A DNA stretch of 17,162 nt from JAKFVA01 sp046155225. GTDB lineage: Bacteria; Pseudomonadota; Gammaproteobacteria; Burkholderiales; Burkholderiaceae_C. Positions 5,806 to 12,002 of this stretch are shown here, in pieces (position 1 is the stretch's first letter; each line of letters starts with the position of its first letter). The stretch is from positions 1 through 17,162 of the forward strand of contig JBJXED010000188.1 in the NCBI GenBank assembly GCA_046155225.1. The letters are read 5' to 3'. The position numbers were made by a program, and so were the translations under genes. The notes below the pieces were generated by a model that was not told the DNA's origin, did no database searches, and was given only the letters and a program-made list of their open reading frames with translations.

Positions 5806-8766
5806 ATGCCATCCCAAAACTCCTCCAGCCCCGGCGCATCCCAGGCCTCTTCCGTCGTGCTTACTGTGGCCGAGCTGGACCAATTGACCCGCGGTGCTTT
5901 TACCTCCCCCACCTCGGGCGAACGTGCGCAGCGCGTGCGGGAGTGGTTGGCTAGCGAACCATCAGCCGAATTGATGCAGGCGGTTTTCAAGGAACTTGGC
6001 GCGCGTGACAAGGGTGCGGCCAAACCCCTGCGCGAAAAACTCGAAGAGTTGCGCCGTGCCAAAGGTCAGGAGGCGATGGCCGCCGAATGGGCAGCGAAGG
6101 CGTCTGCGCTGCTGACTGCACCGCGCTTTCATATTGCCGACGCACTGGCCTGGCAGCGCGATGCCGCCAAGTCGGGTGCGCCGCTGAGCAAACAGCCGCT
6201 GGCCAGCCTCAAGACGGAGCTGGCCGAACGCATCAAAGGCATTGAGGATCTGCAGCACCAGGTGCTGGTCCAGCGCGAAGCCGCCGTGCTGATGGCGCAG
6301 CGCATCGAAGTCTTGTCCACCAAAAGCTGGCATGACGCGCAGCAAGCGTGTCTGCCGCTGCAAGCCGATGTGCTGCATTGGAAAGAGCGGGCGCAGGCGC
6401 TGACGGCAGACGCCAATTGGTCCAGTGTGGACGCCAAGTTTGCGCCGCTGCTGGACGCCTCGCAATCGCAGTTGTGGGTGGTGTGGGAGGCTTTTTCTGC
6501 GGCGGTGGCCAGCGCGCAGGCCGCCGCCAGCGACCCAGCCGCCCCCCTGCCGCCCGTGCCCGTTTGGGCCAATGAGTTGCGCGCTCAGCGTCCCGCCGCT
6601 GCGTCCGCTGCCGTCAAGCCCGGCAAACCGGCTATCGACCCTGAAGTTCTGGCTGAGCTGCGTACCAAGGCGGGTGCCCATGTGAGCGAAGCCCTCGGCA
6701 AGCTCGAGCATGAAATGGCCGAAGGGCACGGCAAAGCCAGCGCCGCCGCCGCCGCTGCCGTGCGCCAGGCGCTGAAAGATCACGGCAAACACCTGGATGC
6801 CGCCCTGGAAGCCAACGCGCACGCCGCCATTGCCGCCGCGGGAGAGCTGGAGGGCTGGCAGCGCTGGCGCGCTGACCAATTGCGGCAAGAGCTCGTCAAG
6901 CAAGCCGAGGCGCTGCTTAAGCCTGCTGCAAAGCCGGCGCTGGCAGCGCCTGTGGATGTGCCGCCTCATCAGGAGGTGGCAGAGCCGGAAACTGCAAAGC
7001 CTGAAGCGGTCGACAACGCGGCAGCGCCCCCCCAGGGCAAGGGTGTAGCCGGGACGCCAGCGAATATCAGCAGCGCAGCAAAAACCACCCTCAATGGCCG
7101 CAAGCTGCAAGAAACCCTGCGCAACCTGCGTGAGCAGTGGAAACAGGTGGATCAAGGCGGTGTGCCCAACCATGCCCTGTGGAAACGCTTTGACGAAGCC
7201 TGTAATCTGGCCTACCAAAGCGTGGAGTTGTGGCTGGAAAAAGTCAAAGCCCAAGAGGCTGCCCACCGCGCGCAGCGGCTGGCATTGATTGAAGAGGTCA
7301 AGGCCTGGACCGTGAAGAACACGCTGCGCACTGAGCCGCACGAGTGGAAGGCTTTCAGCCGCGCGGCGCAGCAGTTTGTTGACCGCTGGCGTGATGGCGG
7401 GCATGTGGGAGAGAAAACATTTGAACAGTTGCAGCCTGTCTGGAAGGCCGTCATTCATGAGGCATATGCGCCGCTTGAGGCGGCGCAAAAGCACAGCCGT
7501 GAACTGCGCCAGACCTTGATTGAGCAAGCCACCGCCTTGGGTGCAGAGCCGAATTTGCGCATTGATTCCGTTCGCAATCTTCAGCAGCGCTGGCAAGCTG
7601 AGGCGCAAAGCGTGCCGCTGGAACGCAAGCTGGAGCAAAAGCTGTGGGAGGCTTTCCGCAAACCGATTGACGAAGCCTTTGACCGTAAAACCCAGGAACG
7701 CGAGAAGGCCGATGCTGCCCTGGGCGCGCGCGACCGCGCTGTGCTGGATGCCGCCAAGGCGTTGGATGCAGCCAGTGCCAGCGGCGACGCCCAGGCCATT
7801 CATGCCGCGATGACGGCCCTGCAAGCGGCGCTGCAAGGTCAACAAGAAGCGGCTGCGGTGGTGGCGCAAGCCGCCGCAGGCAGCCAAGAGCTTGCGGGAG
7901 CCGTACCCGCGTCGGCGGCAGTGTCAGTGGTGCCCGAGGCGGTCGTTGCTGCACCACAGGATGGTGATGAGATGGCTGCGCCAGTGCAAGAAGACGCCGC
8001 CCTGGACGTGTTGGCACCTGAGCCTGCGGCGGCCCCGGTTGTGCCTGTCCTTCCCGCCAAAAAAGTCATTGCCGTACGAGGCGATGACCGCCCCGGCATG
8101 CGCAAAACCGAGCCGCTTACGCAGGGACGCGGTGCCAAGCCCGGCGCTGGCAAGGGCGGTCCGCCCCGCGGCGCAGATACCCGCGCCGGCGACAACCGCT
8201 TTGTGGCACGCGAATCCGAACGGGGCCGTCCTGCCGGTCAGGACCGGTTCGCTGATCGGGCTGCGCCCGGCGAGCGGCGCGAGTTCCCGAGCGCTCCGCG
8301 GCTGGGCGACAGCGCCTTTCGGGCTCAGCGTGAGGCGCTCGAGCATGCCCAACTGGCGCTGAAAAAATTAGCCCAGCAAGCGCAGGGCGAGGTGCTGGCA
8401 AACTTGACCACCGCTTGGGAGCTGCGCGACGAGCAGCAGTTGCCGACCCTGCAAGCCTTGGGCAGCCGTGTCAATGTGGCGGCGCGTAGTGCGTGGGCGC
8501 AGGCCTTGCGCAGCGGGCCTGCCAAAGAGTCAGGCACTGCCTTGCTGCGCTTGGAAATGGCCGCCGAGCTGCCCAGCCCAGCGGCCCAGCTGGACGCCCG
8601 CCGGGCACTGCAACTGCAATTACTCACGCGCCGCAATGACCCTCCCCCTGCGCAGACTTGGCCGCAGGATGTGGCGTCGGTGCTGGCGCAAGCTCACGAG
8701 GCTGAGGCTGCGCGGCGGCTGCAAAATGTGCTGAAAGTCCTGTTACGCAAGGCCAGCGCGAGTTAA
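5806..8766 (+). CDS. DUF349 domain-containing protein
   Basis: This is a 986-aa Ala-rich cytoplasmic protein of unknown function. The ATG at 5806 (MPSQNSSSPG) is preferred. A TTG five codons earlier is the only other option after an in-frame TAG at 5779, and neither has a clear ribosome site. There is no signal peptide or membrane segment. DUF349-type three-helix units with Trp-Lys motifs are visible at about 435-520 (LREQWKQVDQGG and LWKRFDEACNLAYQ), about 525-560 (VDRWRDGG and LQPVWKAVI) and about 585-640 (VRNLQQRWQAEA and LWEAFRKPIDEAF). Residues 690-755 form an Ala/Val/Pro linker. Residues 758-830 are Arg/Gly-rich and probably disordered. The last 150 residues are helical again. Neighbours give no functional hint. 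It converges with the iron-binding protein gene with only 25 nt between the stops and no terminator. Confidence 0.85.
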   Translation: MPSQNSSSPGASQASSVVLTVAELDQLTRGAFTSPTSGERAQRVREWLASEPSAELMQAVFKELGARDKGAAKPLREKLEELRRAKGQEAMAAEWAAKASALLTAPRFHIADALAWQRDAAKSGAPLSKQPLASLKTELAERIKGIEDLQHQVLVQREAAVLMAQRIEVLSTKSWHDAQQACLPLQADVLHWKERAQALTADANWSSVDAKFAPLLDASQSQLWVVWEAFSAAVASAQAAASDPAAPLPPVPVWANELRAQRPAAASAAVKPGKPAIDPEVLAELRTKAGAHVSEALGKLEHEMAEGHGKASAAAAAAVRQALKDHGKHLDAALEANAHAAIAAAGELEGWQRWRADQLRQELVKQAEALLKPAAKPALAAPVDVPPHQEVAEPETAKPEAVDNAAAPPQGKGVAGTPANISSAAKTTLNGRKLQETLRNLREQWKQVDQGGVPNHALWKRFDEACNLAYQSVELWLEKVKAQEAAHRAQRLALIEEVKAWTVKNTLRTEPHEWKAFSRAAQQFVDRWRDGGHVGEKTFEQLQPVWKAVIHEAYAPLEAAQKHSRELRQTLIEQATALGAEPNLRIDSVRNLQQRWQAEAQSVPLERKLEQKLWEAFRKPIDEAFDRKTQEREKADAALGARDRAVLDAAKALDAASASGDAQAIHAAMTALQAALQGQQEAAAVVAQAAAGSQELAGAVPASAAVSVVPEAVVAAPQDGDEMAAPVQEDAALDVLAPEPAAAPVVPVLPAKKVIAVRGDDRPGMRKTEPLTQGRGAKPGAGKGGPPRGADTRAGDNRFVARESERGRPAGQDRFADRAAPGERREFPSAPRLGDSAFRAQREALEHAQLALKKLAQQAQGEVLANLTTAWELRDEQQLPTLQALGSRVNVAARSAWAQALRSGPAKESGTALLRLEMAAELPSPAAQLDARRALQLQLLTRRNDPPPAQTWPQDVASVLAQAHEAEAARRLQNVLKVLLRKASAS

Positions 8767-8791
8767 GTTTTGTGCTTGTTCTGTGCAAGGG

Positions 8792-9835
8792 CTACTTGAA
8801 GCCCACCCGGTCGAGCATTTGCTGGACCTTGATCTGGTTCACGCCCACGACGCTCAGCGCAATGGCTTCGCTTTTGAAGTTGCCCCCTGACATGGTACTG
8901 AGTGCCGGGTTGTCAAATTTGATGCCTTGCACCACCGGGTATTCGTTGTTGCCATTGGCAAAGTAGTTTTGTGCGTCTGGGCTGGCGAGGTATTCCAGAA
9001 ACTTCACGGCATGGGCGCTATTCTTCGCATTTTTGGCCACACCGCCGCCAGCGATATTCAGATGGGTGCCCCAGCTGGCCTGGTTGGGAAAGACCACGCC
9101 AATTTTCTCAATCAGCGCCCGGTCTTCGGGTTTGGCAGAGCGCATCAGGCGGGCCACATAGTAAGTGTTGGTCACGGCGAAGCCGCACTCTCCCGAGGCC
9201 ACGCCTTTGATTTGATCGGTGTCGCCGCCCATGGGTGCGCGCGCCATGTTGTCCACCATGCCTTTGAGCAAAGCTTCGGTTTTTACTGCTCCAAGATGCT
9301 CGTTCAATGCGCCAAACAAAGACAGGTTGTAAGGGTGCGAGCCTGAGCGTATACACAGCAGACCCTTGTTTTTGGCTTCGCCCAATGCTTCATAGGTGTC
9401 CACGTCCGCCGCCTTGACTTTGACTTTGTTGAACACGATGACCCGGGCCCGCGTTGAAAATCCAAACCAGTGTGTCGCCCCCTCGGTTGTGGTTTTGCCT
9501 CTGTACTGCGCGGGGATGGCCTTGCTGAGTACTGCAGATTGAACCGGCTGGAACAAGCCCTCGACTTCGGCCCTCCATAGCCGCGCGGCATCGACGAGCA
9601 AGATCACGTCGGCAGGTGATGCAGCACCTTCGGCTTTGAGTCGCGCCAGGATGCTGGCGTCGTCGGCATCGACCCGGTTGATCTTGATGCCAGTGGCTTT
9701 GGTGAAATTGGCGTACAGCGCTTCGTCGGTGGCGTAGTGCCTGGCGGAGTAAAGGTTGAGCACTTGCTCCTGTGCCAAGGCTGAACCCATGCACACGCTG
9801 GTCAAGCAGCTGAACGCGACTATTTTTTTGAACAT
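8792..9835 (-). CDS. fbpA: Periplasmic Fe(III) ABC transporter substrate-binding protein (FbpA/FutA type)
   Basis: This 347-aa periplasmic binding protein is predicted to bind ferric iron for ABC import. A signal peptide is clear (MFKKIVAFSCLTSVCMGSALA, cleavage before QE at about 22). The mature start QVLNLYSARHYATDEALYANF is the classic start of this family. The tyrosine pair Tyr225-Tyr226 in NTYYVARL is the known iron-ligand position of FbpA/FutA proteins. The C-terminal ANGNNEYPVV matches the family as well. No permease or ATPase gene lies beside it, so it must use components encoded elsewhere. A Fur-box-like site (9880-9900) and a small hairpin lie in its leader. Other anions or iron chelates are possible ligands, but the Tyr pair favours iron. 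Confidence 0.92.
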   Translation of the reverse strand: MFKKIVAFSCLTSVCMGSALAQEQVLNLYSARHYATDEALYANFTKATGIKINRVDADDASILARLKAEGAASPADVILLVDAARLWRAEVEGLFQPVQSAVLSKAIPAQYRGKTTTEGATHWFGFSTRARVIVFNKVKVKAADVDTYEALGEAKNKGLLCIRSGSHPYNLSLFGALNEHLGAVKTEALLKGMVDNMARAPMGGDTDQIKGVASGECGFAVTNTYYVARLMRSAKPEDRALIEKIGVVFPNQASWGTHLNIAGGGVAKNAKNSAHAVKFLEYLASPDAQNYFANGNNEYPVVQGIKFDNPALSTMSGGNFKSEAIALSVVGVNQIKVQQMLDRVGFK

Positions 9836-9850
9836 GATGGCTTTCAGATC

Positions 9851-9870
9851 GATGATGGAAAGTCATCATC
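9851..9870 (-). repeat. Perfect hairpin GATGATG-N6-CATCATC in the iron-binding protein leader
   Basis: Seven-base arms with a 6-nt loop lie 16-35 nt upstream of the ATG of the Fe(III)-binding protein, just ahead of its ribosome site (GAAAG). It may affect mRNA stability or translation. A weak, AT-containing stem of this size can also arise by chance. Confidence 0.3.
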
Positions 9871-9879
9871 ATAAATCAA

Positions 9880-9900
9880 ACGCGAATCATTCTTAATAAC
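9880..9900 (-). promoter_or_regulatory. Candidate Fur box upstream of the Fe(III)-binding protein gene
   Basis: The minus strand reads GTTATTAAGAATGATTCGCG, with a core AAGAATGATTCGC close to the GAGAATGATTCTC-type core of proteobacterial Fur boxes (AATGATAATCATT family). It is centred about 55 nt upstream of the ATG, where Fur-Fe(II) would repress in iron-rich conditions. Several outer positions deviate from the consensus, so this is a moderate candidate supported mainly by the gene's function. Confidence 0.4.
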
Positions 9901-9928
9901 CTCAATTATTCAAGCGTATGGTGACCCG

Positions 9929-9971
9929 ATCACGAAAAAAAGCCCGGTATAACCGGGCTTTTTTTCGTGAT
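9929..9971 (-). terminator. Strong intrinsic terminator downstream of the phasin gene
   Basis: Two perfect 20-bp arms (ATCACG, seven A, GCCCGGT and its complement) enclose a 3-nt loop. The GC-rich top of the stem is followed by seven T on either strand, so it can terminate in both directions. It ends the phasin transcript 35 nt after its stop codon and insulates the iron-binding protein gene from read-through. Confidence 0.93.
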
Positions 9972-10005
9972 ATAGCGTTAGCAATGCCAACGCAGGAAAG
10001 CGGTA

Positions 10006-10548
10006 TTAACGCTTGCGTGCGGTGGTTTTGGCAGCGTTCACTGCGGTGTTGGTCACGGCGTTGAAGTTGGCTTCGGCCACTTCGGTCGCTTGACCCACTG
10101 CCTTTTGCACCGACTCATAGGCGTTGTTCGCGGCAGCGACAGCGCTTTTCATCACCGCCACGGCGGTCTCGGAGCCGGCGGGAGCGTTCTTGGCGATGTT
10201 GTCCACCACACCCACGAAGGCTTTTTGTGCTTCGCTGGTTTTGGCTTCAACCGCTTTGCCAAACTCGGCGGTCGAGGCCGAAGCGATGTCATACAGGTGG
10301 CGGCTGTAAGCGGCGGTCTTCTCAGCCAGAGGTTGCATCAAACCGGCTTGCAGCGCCAGCAGCTCTTGCGCGTCTTTGACGCTCAGGGCGGCTTGCACTT
10401 GGGTGGCGGTTTCGGCCAGCGCGGCTTTGGATGCGGTGAGGTTGAGTTCAACGATTTTTTCGACGCCTTCGAAAGCCTTGGTGGTCAGACCAAACAGGGT
10501 TTCGATGTTGGCTTTGTGCGAGGCCATGATTTGTTCAGCGGTCAACAT
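10006..10548 (-). CDS. phaP: Phasin family protein (polyhydroxyalkanoate granule-associated)
   Basis: Phasins coat polyhydroxybutyrate granules and set their size and number. The start ATG at 10548 (180 aa) has GGAGA (10558-10554) 5 nt upstream. An upstream TTG at 10560 would overlap that ribosome site and is rejected. The N-terminal MLTAEQIMASHKANIETLFGL, followed by FEGVEKIVELNLTASKAAL, is typical of the betaproteobacterial phasin_2/TIGR01841 family. The protein is Ala-rich and predicted all-helical, with no signal peptide, and ends in a basic tail KTTARKR. It is a monocistronic unit: an own promoter with paired operators upstream and a strong terminator downstream. The phaCAB genes are not in the window. 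Confidence 0.93.
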   Translation of the reverse strand: MLTAEQIMASHKANIETLFGLTTKAFEGVEKIVELNLTASKAALAETATQVQAALSVKDAQELLALQAGLMQPLAEKTAAYSRHLYDIASASTAEFGKAVEAKTSEAQKAFVGVVDNIAKNAPAGSETAVAVMKSAVAAANNAYESVQKAVGQATEVAEANFNAVTNTAVNAAKTTARKR

Positions 10549-10606
10549 AAATATCTCCAATTAAAAAGTTGTGGACAATTAACTGCGCTTTACCCATCAG
10601 GACCTG

Positions 10607-10624
10607 ATTTGTTGCAGTGCAGCA
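10607..10624. promoter_or_regulatory. Operator-like palindrome, phasin promoter site 1
   Basis: The sequence contains TGTTGC-AGT-GCAGCA, matching the pattern TGYTGC-N3-GCARCA. It lies just downstream of the predicted phasin -10 box, near the likely transcription start, where a repressor would block initiation. The PHB-responsive repressor PhaR is the natural candidate because PhaR controls phasin genes in related bacteria; the assignment is inference. Confidence 0.5.
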
Positions 10625-10632
10625 TGAGTCAC

Positions 10633-10660
10633 AGTTTAGGGGGTTTTGGTGTGATTGCAA
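10633..10660 (-). promoter_or_regulatory. Candidate sigma-70 promoter of the phasin gene
   Basis: On the minus strand TTGCAA (10660-10655) and TAAACT (10638-10633) are separated by 16 nt, each with 4 of 6 consensus matches. The pair lies between the two operator-like palindromes and about 85 nt upstream of the phasin ATG. Confidence 0.4.
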
Positions 10661-10664
10661 GGAC

Positions 10665-10687
10665 AATTTGCTGCAACGCAACAAATT
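10665..10687. promoter_or_regulatory. Operator-like palindrome, phasin promoter site 2
   Basis: This 23-bp imperfect palindrome has AATTTG/CAAATT outer arms and a centre TGCTGC-AAC-GCAACA. It obeys the same TGYTGC-N3-GCARCA pattern as site 1, about 60 bp away centre to centre. It lies just upstream of the predicted -35 box. It could also influence the divergent thioesterase operon. Confidence 0.5.
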
Positions 10688-10821
10688 AGAGGCGAATTTC
10701 TAGAAAAATGCCGAGCTGCCGTGACTTCATGAAACGGACACACACACCAACTTTAGAGTGCAACGCGCCTGTGCGACTCGGCCTCGCCTGCGCAGCATCT
10801 GCAGGCTGGCAAAATTACGCC

Positions 10822-11256
10822 ATGACCAGCCGACCCGAGCCCGAAACACGCGCCGCCTACCGCGTTTTCCGCAGCATTGCCACCCGGTGGGGCGACAACG
10901 ACAGCTACGGCCATGTCAACAACGTGGTGTACTACAGCTGGTTTGACACGGTTATCAATGCGTGGCTCATTGAACAAGGCGTGCTTGACATTCAGCATGG
11001 CCAGGTCATCGGCTTGGTGGTGCAAACGCAGTGCCACTACTTTGCACCACTGGTTTTCCCGCAAACGATTGACCTTGGCCTGCGGGTGGCGCATTGCGGC
11101 AGCAGCAGCGTACGCTACGAGCTCGGCGTGTTTGCGCAGGGGCATGAGACCTGCGCTGCCAAGGGCCATTTCATCCATGTCTATGTTGGCAAAACCACGC
11201 GTCAGCCCGTACCCCTTAGCGACTCTTTTAAAACCCTTCTGGAGCAACTCAAGTGA
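10822..11256 (+). CDS. Acyl-CoA thioesterase, 4-hydroxybenzoyl-CoA thioesterase-like hotdog fold
   Basis: This predicted cytoplasmic acyl-CoA thioester hydrolase has 144 aa, the usual hotdog-fold length. The start at 10822 (MTSRPEPETRAAYRVFRS) is chosen because family similarity begins here. The upstream in-frame extension from 10708 is Cys/Thr-rich and unlike the family. The active-site motif TRWGDNDSYGHVNNVVYYSW contains the second Asp (Asp27), equivalent to the catalytic Asp of 4HBT-type enzymes, and the GHVNN signature. The C-terminal part (AKGHFIHVYVGKTTRQPVPL) forms the expected last strand. The physiological acyl group cannot be told from sequence. The stop overlaps the nitroreductase GTG start, so it appears to be the first gene of the nitroreductase/Liv operon. 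Confidence 0.87.
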   Translation: MTSRPEPETRAAYRVFRSIATRWGDNDSYGHVNNVVYYSWFDTVINAWLIEQGVLDIQHGQVIGLVVQTQCHYFAPLVFPQTIDLGLRVAHCGSSSVRYELGVFAQGHETCAAKGHFIHVYVGKTTRQPVPLSDSFKTLLEQLK

Positions 11257-11978
11257 TTCCCAACCAAGTCGGCACCGTCATTTCTGATCCCGCCAGTGTG
11301 GACGCGGCCATTCAATGCCGTTTTTCGGCGCGGGCCTTTTTGCCCACGCCGGTATCGCGCGAGATGCTGACCGAAATTCTGCACATCGCCAGCCGCGCCG
11401 CCAGCGGCACCAACACCCAGCCCTGGAAAGCTTATGTGTTGCAGGGTGCCAGCCGTGACGCTCTGGTTGCCAAAGTTTGCGCAGCGCACGATGCGATCTA
11501 CGCCAACCCGGCGCTGGCGGCTGACTACAAAGAGGCCTACGACTACTACCCCGAAAAATGGGTCAGCCCCTACATTGACCGGCGCCGCGAAAACGGCTGG
11601 ACGCTCTACAGCCTGCTGGGCATTGGCAAGGGCGACAAAGACAAAATGCACGCCCAGCAGCAGCGCAACTTCCGTTTTTTTGACGCGCCTGTGGGACTGA
11701 TGTTCACGCTCGACAAAGTCATGGGCCGCGGCAGCCTGGTCGACTACGGCATGTTCTTGCAAAACATCATGGTCGCGGCGCGCGCGCGCGGGCTGCACAC
11801 CTGCCCGCAAGCAGCCTGGAACGGCTTTGCCAAGATCATCTTGCCGCACATTGGCGCTGGGCCCGATGACATGCTGGTCTGCGGCATGTCGCTGGGCTAC
11901 GCTGACACGTCGGCGCTGGTCAACACCTACCAGACCTCGCGCGTGCCGATGGCCGAGCTGACCACCTGGCTTGACTAA
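11253..11978 (+). CDS. Nitroreductase family FMN-dependent oxidoreductase
   Basis: This 241-aa FMN enzyme belongs to the nitroreductase fold, whose members reduce nitroaromatics, quinones or enones with NAD(P)H. The GTG start overlaps the thioesterase stop (GTGA) and has GGAG 8 nt upstream. FMN-binding features are RFSARAF (Arg23, Ser25, Arg27) and SGTNTQPWKAYVLQG near residues 51-65. The C-terminal half has YGMFLQNIMVAARARGLHTCPQAAW and VCGMSLGYAD, typical of the family. An insertion of about 35 residues (NPALAADYKEAYDYYPEKWV...YIDRRRENGW) is typical of the nitrobenzoate/nitroarene-reductase-like branch. The true substrate is unknown. livHM follows at 24 nt, which suggests a role linked to the imported compound. 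Confidence 0.9.
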   Translation: MIPNQVGTVISDPASVDAAIQCRFSARAFLPTPVSREMLTEILHIASRAASGTNTQPWKAYVLQGASRDALVAKVCAAHDAIYANPALAADYKEAYDYYPEKWVSPYIDRRRENGWTLYSLLGIGKGDKDKMHAQQQRNFRFFDAPVGLMFTLDKVMGRGSLVDYGMFLQNIMVAARARGLHTCPQAAWNGFAKIILPHIGAGPDDMLVCGMSLGYADTSALVNTYQTSRVPMAELTTWLD

Positions 11979-12002
11979 GCGCCGTAAGCACGGCGGGGCA
12001 TC

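Noticed and set aside
5962..7887. A 641-codon open frame on the minus strand opposite the DUF349 gene
   Set aside because: It is a shadow of a GC-rich, Ala-rich gene. Its translation is rich in Arg, Leu, Gly and Cys, with no recognisable domain, while the plus-strand frame shows DUF349 motifs.
8767..8791. A shared terminator between the convergent DUF349 and iron-binding protein genes
   Set aside because: The 25-nt gap has only a 4-bp CTTG/CAAG pair and no T-run after a stem.
10786..10806. GCCTGC-N9-GCAGGC inverted repeat just upstream of the thioesterase start
   Set aside because: The arms are short in GC-rich DNA with no other support, so it may be chance. It is noted only because it lies close to the start codon.
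10708..10821. N-terminal extension of the thioesterase from an ATG at 10708
   Set aside because: The added 38 residues are unlike hotdog thioesterases. Family similarity begins at the ATG at 10822, and the 10708 start has no ribosome site.
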